Source of the DNA: Gnetum montanum
Lineage: Eukaryota > Streptophyta > Gnetopsida > Gnetales > Gnetaceae
NCBI GenBank assembly: GCA_015680685.1
Contig: MNCI01035710.1
Location: 124,065-159,418 of the forward strand
DNA length: 35,354 nucleotides
Direction of reading: 5' to 3'
Shown: positions 10,628-22,545 of the stretch, one piece after another
How the letters are laid out: each line of letters begins with the position of its first letter
How positions within the stretch are numbered: position 1 is the stretch's first letter
Notes under the pieces: generated by a model
Told to the model about the DNA's origin: nothing
What the model saw: the letters and a program-made list of their open reading frames with translations, nothing else
Database searches by the model: none
Position numbers and translations under genes: made by a program

Positions 10628-10803
10628 GCTTCCCAATTTTGTCTTGTAATGTTATATCTACATTTTTGTAAAACACCACTACAACATGTAAGAGTTCATT
10701 TATTTTTTTGTCTAAGTTAGTCAATAATTCCATCCCTTCTCAACATCTTGTAAAAAACTTGTTCCTCATTTTTTTTAACTTATAGATGAGTTTTCATTTA
10801 GTC

Positions 10804-10812
10804 ATGGGGGTA
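10804..10812 (+). other. Polypurine tract of B
   Basis: ATGGGGGTA lies directly before the LTR start TGATGAG and matches the PPT of A. This would prime plus-strand synthesis. Confidence 0.75.
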
Positions 10813-11683
10813 TGATGAGTCATCATTGTGTCAACCCCAATATTGGATACCTAATATCGGGTCCTAAGAAACAATGTCAGATATTTGATATCACCTCTCT
10901 TGTGCTAGCCTATAAATACAACACTTGGGGTGCATGGTTGACATATATAGAAAATAGTTTAGTTTCATTTTTCAGTTAGCTTCTTTGCAGATTGTTGATT
11001 TTCAGTCCTATTATTTCCTAGTTCATGCCCATAGTGTGATTTTTGTAATCAAATGAAACCTTTGTTCAAGTGTGATGTACTTGGACATGTTACATGACAA
11101 GAAATAAAGATCAAGATTACTTCCATCATTGCAGGATTCACTTAAATTTATTATTTCTTTCAATTGTTTGATTATTTCTTTATTTACTATTTTCCTTAGT
11201 TAATGTTTCATTTATTGCTATTTACAATTCTTGTCATTAAGTAGAAAGACTACAGCTAATTGCAAGTGCTTAAGTATAAATACTTGGTAACCCAGTAGTG
11301 TATCATTTGGCAAACCTAGTGATGTATGCTTAGCAATTCTAGTGGTGGTTACACAAAGTCAAAGGCATGTATGGACAATTAGGAATAGATACTCCTTGCA
11401 TGTAGGCTAGTTTTATTTTTACTTTTCATTGTTCATTAGCTTAATTAATTTATCTCTTTATTGTCATTAGGAGTAGCATAAGATTAGATAACATCATATA
11501 CCTCACTTTGGACTAAACTATAAATGACAAATCTACCACTAGTTCAAGTGGGAAGACAACAAACTATGATCAAGACATAACAATCTAGATGCACAACTAG
11601 TCCCATACAAAAAATTTAACTAGAGCATGCATGAACACTTGTGATTCGTATAGTTGGGCATAGGGGTACCTCACCGATTATCA
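10813..11683 (+). repeat. 3' LTR of element B (871 bp)
   Basis: Starts TGATGAG after the PPT and ends GATTATCA at 11683. It contains a decayed palindrome array (AATATTGG, CTAATATCGGG, TTGATATCA at 10838-10895), TATAAATA at 10911-10918, AATAAA at 11103-11108 and three decayed U5 repeat units near 11280-11350. Its last part matches 3050-3304. Confidence 0.88.
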
Positions 11684-11924
11684 CTAATACTTTATCTTTT
11701 ATTGTGGATTTATCAAATAGTTCTTAAGCTCTTAAATTCCTTTTATTTCTTCAATCTCTACTCTAGTTTCGTGTGCTTAGTCTTTATGATAATTGATCTT
11801 AGCAATCAGCTATTGAAAATTTGGCCATGACTAGTATGAATAATTTGGAGCCTTGCCCTTTCTATCTTGATGAAGCTTACAATAGCCAACTTCCCCTCCA
11901 GTTGCAACATAACCTATTAAATTT

Positions 11925-13045
11925 TGTAGAAAGGGTTCTTTGATAGTTAATTATTACCTTAATTTGTTCATTTTCTTCCTTGGAGCTTTTCAATTCTTCC
12001 CTTAATCTAGATGTCTCTTGCTCATTTCACATCAAATACTCCATAAGTATGACTATTTGATTGTTAGCTACTTATCCCATGTCTTTAATTAAAATGGCTA
12101 TAGTTTTTGACATGTCTTGATGATACATTACTAGCTTTTGTCCTCTAGTTTGTGGATCATCTTTTTTTTAAGGAGAGATAACAATAGATTCTTTTTCTAG
12201 CTTGGTGAGAAGCTTTTGGCTTAGAATGATTCATCCTCACTTCTCTTTAACTTTCAAAGACCAAACTACCTCATTCAAATAGTCTGATGGAAAGTTGAGG
12301 GTTTCTAGGACTAATGATGAGTTCTCCTCTTTTTCCTTGCCATTGCAGTTTTAGTTATTTTAGCTTTTGTTGTTCCAATAGCTATTTGTTTCCTTATTAG
12401 TCTTTATTAATTCAATATTTATTTTTTGGATATGTTTACTTTTTTCATATTTATATCCATTGAGTGGAAATCATTTATAGGGCATGGCTTATTCTGGATC
12501 TTATAGATTTCAAAACAAATAAATTTTCTCCAACAAAGCTAAATATTTATGTAGAAAATCTCTAGCTAAGGGATGATCTTTGCGTTCCATCCATGTTCAT
12601 ACTTCAATAATTGAATGATCACAAGTAGAGATTGGAATCTTTATCAATAAAATTCTCTTCAATTGCTTAGGAGCTTCATACATGGCTAGAGTTTCTTCTC
12701 TATCTATAGCTCATAGATACACTACGTGTGTCTCATTGAGCTAATGAACCTTTCATGTTTTGGAGGATGAGTATATCATCTTTGGAGTTGTAGGGAAAGA
12801 ATGTTGTTTTTTGTATCTCTTATCCATGTCTTTCAAATGCCCTACATTATTGAACTCGCAAAAGACAAGTTTTACTGAAAAACTTTCTTTATGTTTGTAA
12901 TCATGTCTTAGGAGACTTTCTCACATTTGTCTTATCGCTTCTAATATTGCCAAATAAGGAGCTATGAATCTTGGAAGTTTGAAAGCTTATCTTTCAAAAC
13001 TTGCTATTAAAATTTGAGTATAATGGAAAGGTGTAGAAAAATAAC
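11925..13045 (-). pseudogene. Unrecognised minus-strand reading frame with coiled-coil end
   Basis: Reading the minus strand from about 13045 down gives long coherent stretches broken by scattered stops: HYTQILIASFER, APYLAILEAIRQM, LVFCEFNNVGHLKDMDKRYKK, EAPKQLKRILL, then HPLARDFLHKYLALLEK. Nearer 12150-11940 comes a Glu/Lys/Leu heptad run (ETSRLREELKSSKEENEQIK). I do not recognise the family. A globular part followed by a coiled coil resembles the general plan of the extra ORFs of A and B, but I see no direct sequence match. It may be a further retroelement gene in opposite orientation. Frames may shift within the span. Confidence 0.35.
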
Positions 13046-14340
13046 TCTATGATACTTGCCCCTTATTTCATTAACAATGTGTTAATCAATTTGTAGTGGG
13101 AAGGCTTCTAAAATGAATTTAAATAGATGGGGGTATATACAGTTCATAAAAAATTCTAAAGCTTGAATAACAAAATAGCTTCTTTGATATAATGGGGAAG
13201 ATATATTAATAAGAATCTTTAAGTCAATCCCATGTTTGTGATGCATAGCTAACAAAAATTAGGATCATTCTTTCATATTCAAGAATCTCACTTAACAAAT
13301 CATCCATTTAAAAAAATCTTAAAATTAATTGAGCCTCTTGCTTCTGAATTTTTGCTAAAATCAATGACTAGATTTATCTCACATCCAAAATAAAAATTTA
13401 GAGTCAAAATAAAAGTTTTGTGAAGAAAACTAAGTTCTATAGCTATTGGATTGATATTATAGTATCCATAGGCTTTTGCAAGGTTCACCAATCAGAGCTT
13501 AAAAACACTTATAATATTAGGATGAGTCTAAAATTTACTGTTGAGCACATCTTTATTAAACTAGTGAGCCTCTACCTTTATAATATTAGGTTCTACAAGA
13601 CCATAAAGCTTGTATGTCTACTTGGCACTGAGGTCAACATAACAATCCATATTTCATCCAAGGCAAAGTTTATCCTTCTTATATATAGTGTTAGCTATTA
13701 GGTGATTTATAATGTCTCTTATAATATCCCCCCTTAGCTTGAGACTAAGCTTGTGAAGATCCATCTTCTCATAAATTTCTCACTAGTCTTCCATCATTTT
13801 TACAAACTAAAGTTCTATTTTTATATTAGATCATGATTTTCATCAAATTTAAATAAATTTATTTCTTTTACTTCTAATTCTAGGCACATGAAGTTGGCCC
13901 ATTATCGAAGTTAATAAATGTTTAGCTTGAATTGTTACAAATAATCAAAGAAGCTAAAGGTGTTAATGTCTTGGAATTTCTGAGGTGCTCCTTCTCTTTC
14001 CTTGTGAGACATTTTGGCTATGTTTCAAAAGGCTTCAAAGAGGCTTTTCTATGCTTGAATGGTAGTTCTTTCTCTACTTAAATTTTCATCTTTAATTGCT
14101 AATGTCTTTACAATTTAAAATTCATCCTAAGTTTGTTCATTAATACTTAGAGCCTCTTCTTTCAGTTTTCTCACTTTGGGATAGGTTTTTTAAATCATTT
14201 TTCATTAAAGTACTCTACCAACAATATTAAAAGCCTAATGGTTTTAGTACCAACCATCTAATTCTAGTTCTTTAACCCATTTTTTTTATTAATCTTAGCT
14301 CTTATTATTTTCATAAGAATAAATATGATGATGTGGCATG
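13046..14340. other. AT-rich interval without a gene
   Basis: I see no supportable coding region. Short ORFs at 13300-13491 and 13420-13701 overlap each other on opposite strands and show no family features. On the minus strand a purine run TAAGGGGGGATATTATAAG (near 13718-13736) could be a decayed PPT of an antisense LTR element, which is uncertain. Confidence 0.4.
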
Positions 14341-14357
14341 TGAATAGAGCCTCTTTG

Positions 14358-15889
14358 TAGAATCATTTTTTGGTTGGTTCTACAAACAAGATCCCTTAGC
14401 ATTTTAATTTTTCCCATGTTGACATGGAGCATTACTTGTAGCTCACTTATAGAACCAATTTTTCAAACCATTTTTTGCTTCCATGGACTCTTCTTTTATT
14501 ATGGCTTTTAAAAAATATTTATTATACCAATCTTAGCTTTAACTAAATTTATCCATGTACATAATGATCCTTAGTATCTTCCATGATGCTAATGTGGCTT
14601 GTAAAACTATCTCAAAGCTTATTCATAGAACTAAATTTTGATTCTACAAACTCAATCTAAAAAGAGTTGACATGGTAGAGTGGTCCTTTAGCTTCTTCAT
14701 AGAACTAAATTTTGGTTCTACAATCTATGTTATATTTCTTAGCTCTTTAATCTTCATCTTCTTAATCCATAACATGCTAAGCTAGATTTAAAATATAATG
14801 TGCATGTGCATAAATTGAACTTATAACCTTTTGTGGGTCTAATATAAGCCATTTTTAATTTGACATGGTTTATAGAACTTATTTAGCTTTTCCTTGTAGA
14901 ACCATTTCATAGAACCACTTTTTGATCGTATGAACTTATAGACACTAAAACTAGTATGGTTAGGTTTCTTCTTTTTAAAATAAATTTCTTTGATCTTATG
15001 AACTCATTAACTTTTTAGAGCTAACATGGTAGAAACAAAAAGTAAGTTAGTTATAGAACAAGATTTTGGTTGTACAAGGTTTCTCTTTTTTTCGAAGATG
15101 ATGTGGTTTGTACAATTGATTTAAAGCTTGCTCATAGAGCCAAACCTTAAACCTACAAACCTACTCTACAAAGGAGCTAACATGGTAGAATCATTTATGC
15201 TCTTGCTTGTAGAACCATTCCAGAGCTTGTTCATAGAATAAAATTTTGGTTTTATGAGCCCATTCCACAAAAGATCTAAAGTGCAAGAAGTGAAAATGAG
15301 TACTTATTACCACTTGAGAGCTTTTGATATATTTCATAGGATTAGTTTAGCTTTCTGTTCAAGAACTAGTTTTTGGTTCTACGAACCTATTCCATATAAA
15401 GAGTTAATGTGGCTTATAGAATCAAACTTTGAAACCCACATGTAGAATTATTTTTTAGTTCTACAAAGATTAATTTATATTTAAAGGTAATTCCAAAGGT
15501 TACTTTGAATCAAATATATATATAGCTTCTAGAAATACTAGTTCTTTAAAACAAGCTTTCCTTAGCCTATGTGGCATATAGGAATTAACCATAAATTTAG
15601 TGTTAGATACTTTTAGAAACTATCATCTTGAAAACATGTGAAGCTAATCTTTGTCCTCCAACTAGTCTATGTGGATCACAAAGTTATTTTAAAACTAGCC
15701 TTTAGAGCCAATTTATAGAATCAGATGTTGGTTCTATGCATCTCTTCAAATTCTATGAACTAACGTGGTGGTAGAATAAGTTCAACTTTTAATTAAAAAA
15801 TAATATTTATACTTCATAATTAATAAAATTTATGTGGTTCTTAGAACCATTTTGAAAGCTCTTTGTAGAATCAATTTTTGATTCTACAA
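14358..15889. repeat. Cluster of about twelve dispersed palindromic motifs
   Basis: The near-palindrome TAGAACYAAATTTTGGTTCTA followed by CAAAC recurs, decayed, starting at 14358, 14450, 14626, 14700, 14910, 15053, 15135, 15234, 15361, 15443, 15716 and 15866. The best copy is at 14700-14722. Between copies there are recurring words such as GAGCTAACATGGTAGAATCA and AGCTTGTTCATAGAA. Spacing varies from about 65 to 270 bp, so it is not a regular satellite. The symmetrical copies could fold into hairpins. Confidence 0.6.
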
Positions 15890-15930
15890 ATGTACTCTAC
15901 TTATATGAGCTAATATGGTAGAATTAAATC

Positions 15931-16289
15931 AGCTTCCCTTTACCAGACTAAACCTTTTTCCTTAAAATAATAATTTTTTATTTAATATTCTATGTTTAAA
16001 TATTTGTGCTAATGCCAACCTTGTTTCAAGCTAAGACTAATTCTTTCAATGCCTTGAATCCATTTTGAATAGCCTAAAACCTAATTGATAAGCTTAAGAG
16101 TGACCTCTTAGGCTAGATTATTCCCTTGTAAGCTCTTTATTTAGGAGATGTAGTGAACTCACATGCTTAACTATTAAATAATTCTTGAGTTAGTGGTATA
16201 CCAAAATTCTGTACTTCTTAAGAGCCTTTGTTAAAAAAAAAAAACTAAATAATCTTAGCATTTTTGAAAATAGTTTTTATTTTGTAAGA
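15931..16289. other. AT-rich interval without a gene
   Basis: Nothing recognisable apart from an A12-type run near 16232-16243. It separates the palindrome cluster from the 3' end of the LINE relic. Confidence 0.4.
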
Positions 16290-17690
16290 TTTTTTTTTTT
16301 TGCTTAGATCTTTTATCTAACATATTTTTGTTTATTAAAATATTATTATGAGATAATATACAATGTAAATCCATGAAAAGTTTTTAAAAGATTGATGAGA
16401 ATACTTCTTACCTAAATCATGCAATCGATTTAGCTTAATCGTACTACTTGAATTAATCAATCTTTTAATTCTAAAGCCATTGAATATTTCTAAAAATAAG
16501 TTCAATAATTCTAATCTTTACTATTCTATCATAATGAATATTATTGCAACAACATTATATCACATAGAACACCACTATCATGTTTCTGTTTTAACTATCC
16601 TACCTCCATTCTATTTCCTATATCTTTATTAATTTCACCATTTGATTGGAGAATTGATTCTAGGTAGTAGAACTATTTGTAGTGAGGGATTTTTTAACCT
16701 TGAATTTTCACTTCTATTTTACCATTATTTATGTTATTAAAATTACATTCCATATATTCTATCTTACTTCTACTAATTTTTAAGCATTTTATTCTAGAAT
16801 TTATCTCCACTTCTTCATTTTAGAAGAAATATTTACTTGAGCTATATCTACCAATATAATATCATATACAAATAACATACACCAAAGGGTTTCGTATTAT
16901 ATTTTCTTTATTAATTCTTCCATAATAATTGCAAATAAGTATGAGTTAAGCATAGATCTTTGATGTAGACCTATTATGACTAAAAAATTAGATGTTATTC
17001 CATAAACTATTCTAATTTGGTGGTAGCTCCATCATGCATTTCTTGAATTAATTTAATATATTTATCAAGAAAGTTGTTTCCTTTATAAGGCCAACTAAAT
17101 AATATCTCTATGCACTCTCATATTCTTTTTCCTAGTCAATAAAGATCATATGTAATTTTTTTCTATGTTTTTTAAATTTCTCCATCAATTATCATATCAA
17201 GAAAATAACCTTTATAGTAAATCTCCTTGGCATGAATCCAAATTCACTTTCTAACACTATTAATTTAAGTTTGAGATATTGCTCAATGACTCTCTTCCAA
17301 AGCTTCATTAGCTTGATTCCTCTATAGTTTTCATAATTTTATATCTCTTCATTATTTTTGTAAATGGGAATAACACAAACTTTTCTCTCATTGTTGGCCA
17401 TTTATACATCCTTCAAATTGTGTTAAATAATTGTGTGAAATAAGAAACTCCTATAACTTTTAATGCTTTCCAAGCTTTTATAGGAATGTTGTCTAGTCCA
17501 ACAGCTTTTTCAATTTTCATGTTTGATAAGATTATCATCACTTAATAAAATGAAAGTTCATTAACCAATTCAAAATTTATTTCTTCTTCTTACATGTATT
17601 CTCTGGGAAATTCTTCATTTAATAATTCTTGAAAATATTTTTCCCACCTATCCAAGATAGAATTCACAAAATTCCCACAAATTCTAACTA
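16290..17690 (-). pseudogene. 5'-truncated L1-type LINE, reverse transcriptase relic
   Basis: Reading the minus strand from about 17675 gives the order of plant L1 reverse transcriptase: ILDRWEKYFQELLNEEF; KIEKAVGLDNIPIKAWKAL; FTQLFNTI; EKFVLFPFTK; KLWKRVIEQ; SEFGFMP; HMIFID; EMHDGATT; GLHQRSMLNSYLFAIIMEEL; then CMLFVYDIILVD in place of the catalytic FADD box. About 150 bp further comes YLESILQSNGEINKDIGNRM and SGVLCD. Many stops; the catalytic Asp pair is damaged. The minus strand ends in A12 (T run 16290-16301), a plausible poly(A) tail. The 5' part (endonuclease) is absent, as in typical 5'-truncated LINE insertions. It would copy LINE RNA at nicked DNA; this copy is dead. Confidence 0.75.
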
Positions 17691-17901
17691 GACAAGGCCA
17701 ATGGGTATGTTAAATAATAAAAATTTCTAATATCTAATTTAATGAATCACCCAAAATGACAAAAACTAGGTAAATTAAAGAATAATTGATCTTGGAAAAT
17801 AACATTAATAAAATGTTAAATTAAATAAAGTTGGAAATGAGTGAATTCCTTGTGAATTAATGTAGAGGATTTATCTTCTTATGTTAGTTATTTCTGATTT
17901 T

Positions 17902-17920
17902 GGGCTCTAATACCAATTTG
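17902..17920 (-). other. tRNA-iMet-type primer site next to an LTR end (minus strand)
   Basis: The minus strand reads CCTCATCA, then AAT, then TGGTATTAGAGCC. The standard plant iMet PBS is TGGTATCAGAGCC, so 12 of 13 bases match. It marks the 3' end of a minus-strand LTR lying above 17919, with internal sequence toward lower coordinates. This differs from the tRNA-Asp sites of B, C and E, so it belongs to another lineage (copia or other gypsy). The far end of that LTR was not found. Confidence 0.5.
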
Positions 17921-19347
17921 ATGAGGACCAAGTGTTAACAATTGAAAATTTAAGCCAAATCCTATAAAAGTTAATCAAAATAATAAAAAAAATAAAACTC
18001 TTAATTCTCTCTTGAAAATACTAAATGAATTATAAATATGGTAGAAGCAAAGTTTCCAAGAATAACTAATGACATAATATCCCCTCTCAACATACTCATA
18101 CATACATCAATGGTAAAGAAGCCTATAATGAATGCTTAAGGTGAGCTTCATATACTTTTTCCTCTCTTCTCTCTTTACCTATTCTTTTATATCCTTATGG
18201 ACATACAATGAAAGGCCTTGATACCATATTTATTTTAATTAATTGGCATCTAAATTCTCAAAATTATGGTCATTTTTTGTAATCAAGAAGATATCCTTGA
18301 GTTATTGAAGATGTCTTTATCAAGAAGACATGTTTCTTAGAAAGATATCTTTAGTTTGAATAAGACATCTTTCTCAATATCCAAGTCCTAATAAAAGACA
18401 TTTTTTTGAATGAAAGTTACCATAGAATATGTCCAATTCAATCAAAAATATGTCGTTAGGTAAGGACAAGACATCTTTTTTTAAGGTAAAATGTCCTTTC
18501 CTACCACTTGGGAAAACCTACAAATAATCAAAGTCATAATTCAATCTCTTCATTCAAGCTCCCATCAATCCTAGAATCTACTGAAAACATGAGAAACATG
18601 TCAAAACACACAAGAGAAAGCAAATGAACATTAAACACATAGTAAAAATGAGGATTTACATTTTAGGATTATGTGATTTCCTTACTACTATGTTAGTATT
18701 GAGAAATTATTCCAAATCTCCACTCATAAGATATTTCTATTAGTTTAAATATTTATTAATATACATGCAGCCATGGTATATTATTATTAAATGAAAGTTA
18801 ACTAAATCATTTATACAATGAGAAGGGATCTATATATATATTATCTAAAAATACAACTAAAACTACATTTTTATTTGTCTACTAAGATTTTTTGGATCTT
18901 AGATTAGTTTCAAACATCTCTTTTAAAATTCTTTTATACATAACATAGTCTAGTCCAATGGAATTATACTTATAACCTAGGTTTCTAGGCCAAGAGTTTT
19001 ACTTCTAAAATAACATTTCATTATAACTAGTGATAGGCATCTTAAATGGTTAGTCCATTATCTTATTAGAAAAGAGGTTACCAATTTAGATTATACTTAA
19101 GACATTATTATATTCTTCTAAAGCATCTTGTTCGCTATATGTCCCAGGATGTACTTATAGTCATTATTTTAAGTATTAACATTATTCCCCCTAATGAGAT
19201 GATAATTTATGAAAGAAATAGATAGATATAACCTTTTACAACATTTGATTCTCACTTATATAAGATTTATGACAAGGAAATGTCATGATATATGAAAAAC
19301 ATGAAGCACATAGGTAAGGAAAGAAAGAAAATATTATCCTTAATTAT
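17921..19347. other. AT-rich interval, possible LTR of an iMet-primed element
   Basis: No gene. It probably includes the LTR ending at 17919. At 18285-18485 the word AAGACATCTT or AAGATATCTT recurs at least six times in both symmetric and decayed form. The limits of the LTR cannot be set from one copy. Confidence 0.35.
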
Positions 19348-19536
19348 TAAAGAATGAGATCCACGAAATAGAGACAAAGGATGAGATCTAAAGTATATAC
19401 ATAAAGGACAAGGTTCAAAGAAAAGAGATGTAGGATAATATTTGAAGTATAAAGGTGAAGGATGAGGTCCAAAGTACAAAAATGAAGAACAAAGTTTAAA
19501 GTACAAAGGTGAAACTTAAGGTCTCAAAAAAACTAA
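19348..19536 (+). repeat. 27-bp minisatellite, seven units
   Basis: Units start at 19348, 19375, 19402, 19429, 19456, 19483 and 19510, each 27 bp with no length change. The best unit is near TGAAGGATGAGGTCC plus AAAGTACAAARR. Because 27 is a multiple of three, the opposite strand reads as a nine-residue repeat (for example LYFGPHPSP), which explains the ORF at 19267-19506; I do not consider it a gene. Confidence 0.8.
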
Positions 19537-19644
19537 AAAACAAAAGACAATAGAAATGAGAGATAATATGTGAACAAATATGACATAACAAAGAAATACA
19601 CATACATATGAAAAAATAAGTTAAAAATATCATATGATAGAAGT

Positions 19645-20595
19645 TGATGAAACATCATATATTATATGTTAGGAAGCTTAAGGCTAAGGTAGAATTTCAT
19701 TGGAAAATGCTTGTAATGCCCTTGTCCTAGAATTGATAAAATTTTATTTTAGTAGCTATGATAATACATCTGCAATATATCATATACAATGCTTTAGATG
19801 TGATAAGATGTGATATAGCAATCTCAATAAGTACTTATAAATATAGTTCATCTATCTCATTTATGATACAAATTTGTCATAGTGTAGCTAGACTCTTGTA
19901 GTTTCATTTCTCAGTTCTTATAGTTGTCAAGGAGTTCCCATAATATGAATATGAGTTGATTGTATAACGCCTTATTCAATTATCTTGTACTTGACATAAT
20001 TCATGAATTACAATAAGATTAAGATTAATTCATAGTTATTGCAACAATTTAACTTAGTATATAATTTTCTTTCTTTGCAATTTAGTTCTCATATAACTTA
20101 GCTTAATGTTTACATTTTCATTACTTATTAATAAATTAGCAAATTAAATATGACCAATCTGAAATGTAACCATGTTCTCACTTATTAATCCTAGTAGCAC
20201 TATTTCTTGATATTCCTAGTAGAATAATGCTTTGAAATCCTAGTAGTGGGTACATGGGTCTAAGATATGAATAGTAGGTTAGAAATGGATACTCATTGCT
20301 CTTAGTACAAATTAGAATTTATTATTTTGTTATTAATTATATTAATGAATTAATTAATTAATATATTTTTTCTTAGTTTAGTTATAGACACATAACATCA
20401 GTAATCATATGCCTCACATTGGATTAAATCATACATGCTAGAAACCACTACTAGTTCAGGTGGAAAAATAGAAATTTGTAATCTCACATTTAATAGTATA
20501 GATAATCTACTAGTTCCATTCAAAAAATATGATATGGTTTGTCACAACCCTTATGGATCATATGATTAGATGTAAGGCATACTTGCTGCTCATCA
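19645..20595 (+). repeat. Solo LTR D (951 bp) with GAAGT target duplication
   Basis: Starts TGATGA at 19645 and ends CTCATCA at 20595, flanked by GAAGT at 19640-19644 and 20596-20600. Internal landmarks match C's LTR: TATAAATA at 19836-19843, GTAGCTAGACTC, an ACAATAAGATT block, U5 repeat units about 20185-20255. Its length is one base from that of C's reassembled LTR. No PBS or PPT flanks it, so it is a solo LTR left by LTR-LTR recombination. Confidence 0.88.
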
Positions 20596-20600
20596 GAAGT

Positions 20601-22545
20601 ATTGAATAAAAAAAAAGATACTCTTTTTGATGAATGAAAATAGACAAAGTCAACATAATCAAGAATATTGAAGAGTTAATTTAGCTCATAAAAGAAACAA
20701 ATGAAGAAAATTTATTCTATATGAAGCATAGATCTAGGAAAAGAAATCTAATAAAAAAATGATAAATGCAACATGATTAAACAAAATAAACCAAAAAAAT
20801 GTTCATAATAATAATTTGTATCTATGAAAAATCCTTAATCAAAAGAGTTGAAGAAGCCAAAGTAAGTCCTTAAATGAAGGAACATGTAATATCATACAAC
20901 TTGTGAAGTTAAAATGATTGTATTTTAGTTATTGTACCCAAATCCACTTAGAATATTTGGTACAACATATTATCTTCAATAGTCCATAAGTAGTAAATCT
21001 ATTAACAGTTTAATAATTAGTTGCAATGGATACACCAGTAACCCTCATTTAGTAGCTTCATCTTCAAAAAATCATAATGTTGATGTTCTGCATCATCTAT
21101 AGTATCATTAGTAGTCATATCTTTAAGAGGCCCTAGATTTATCATTCCACATTACCTATGACATTGTTTCTAGTCATCTATCTTTCAATTTTCGTTTTGA
21201 CATCCAACATTATTTCCTACATTTTTCTTGACTTTGTAACTCTTTAGTATGTTTTTATTAGCTTTGATGTATAATATCATTTCTAGATGATTCTAATTTT
21301 AATGTAATTTTAACTTTTGATGTCCTACATCGATATTCTATGTCAATAAAATTTTAACTTTAGCTTCAATGTCATAGGTTGATTTATCTATCTAGAAGGT
21401 TTTAGATTCTTTATTATAGGCTCAAATTTTTCATTTCCTCATGTTCTATGAGGCATCCTTGGCCTGTAAATTTAAGTCTCATCCTAATAAAAAATTGATG
21501 TTAAGAGCTTTACAAGCATCTACTATTAGAATCTCTCAAGTACAATATAGTCATATGAGAGTTCTAATATTATTTGTTCTTCCCCTTTAGCATAATTTGT
21601 ATCCTCATTGTTCTGTTCATATTGATACATGATGAATCACATTGAAATTGGATCTACATATCAATCTCATTCAATTCCCTCCCTATCTTACTAGATCCAT
21701 GTCTATAGCAACCTATCTCTTTAATGAGATCTTTGTTAGGCATATGCATCAAAGAAATAACTGGGGTAAGATAGCTCTTCATTAACCACCTATAATTCAT
21801 TGAATATATCTCTAGAACCTTTATTAATATGTTCTTTCCATTTTCTCATTTCTATTATCCTCACTTACCATGTTCTCTTTAGAAAACCTTTGTTTACAAA
21901 ATCTTTTAACGGAGTTTTCTAGATTATGTTCTAATGGTTATTTTGAGAATAGAATTTTTTTTTGTATTTTGGATCTATCATTCTATCAATTGTATTTTTT
22001 ATGTATCATGAATTTTCCTACATCATACATTTAAATTTAGGTGATTACATCATTTTATAATTCTTCTAGTTCACAAGTGAAGTAGAAATTATCTTTTAAC
22101 ATTATGTCATTCACACTTTTAACTGTTATTCCATGTTTTTCATTCCTTTTCTTTATCTCATTCCCTTAACTCTAGATTTATGCTTTACAGAAACATATAT
22201 TAGGTTGCAAATGCACTCATAAGCTATAAGTCCCCTTTCAATTTAAATTTTTCTTTAGGTTGTATAATGGCCACAAAGTACCTAGCCTATTTCTTGTGAG
22301 TTGTGAGTTGATTATGTCAATTCTTTCCACGACATAGTTCAAGAATTAAGGATAAAAAATAATAAGAAAGAAGATACATATGAATATTTAGGAGATACAA
22401 CAATAATAAGATCTAATAAAAAAATCAAGAATAATCAAACATCTTCATTTATGTATCTTTACCTCATCTATAATAGGCTAATCATTATGGTAGATGAAGG
22501 ATTTGAAAATGATATACTATGATTGGATGTCTATCTAATACTATA
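20601..22545. other. AT-rich interval without a recognisable gene
   Basis: No supportable coding region on either strand. Around 21170-21400 the words TTTGATGTC or TTTGACATCC and CCTACAT recur loosely, suggesting decayed repeats. Confidence 0.4.

Larger units (their letters stand above)
3050..11683 (+). mobile_element. Element B: old gag-bearing LTR retrotransposon without visible pol
   Basis: Order: 5' LTR remnant (3050-3304), PBS (3306-3323), gag relic, T-rich and purine-rich spacer, internal U3-like promoter, extra ORF (7921-10627), PPT and 3' LTR (10813-11683). The missing first ~615 bp of the 5' LTR should lie left of the window, beyond element A, which is inserted there. No reverse transcriptase, RNase H or integrase motif is visible in the 2 kb between gag and the extra ORF, so B looks like a large non-autonomous element. 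Many stops and C-to-T type changes show that it is old. Confidence 0.8.

Noticed and set aside
14358-15889. CRISPR-like array
   Set aside because: Palindromic repeats are degenerate, spacing is irregular, and the genome is a plant.
19267-19506. Repetitive protein LYF..P..
   Set aside because: Direct product of the 27-bp minisatellite read on the other strand.
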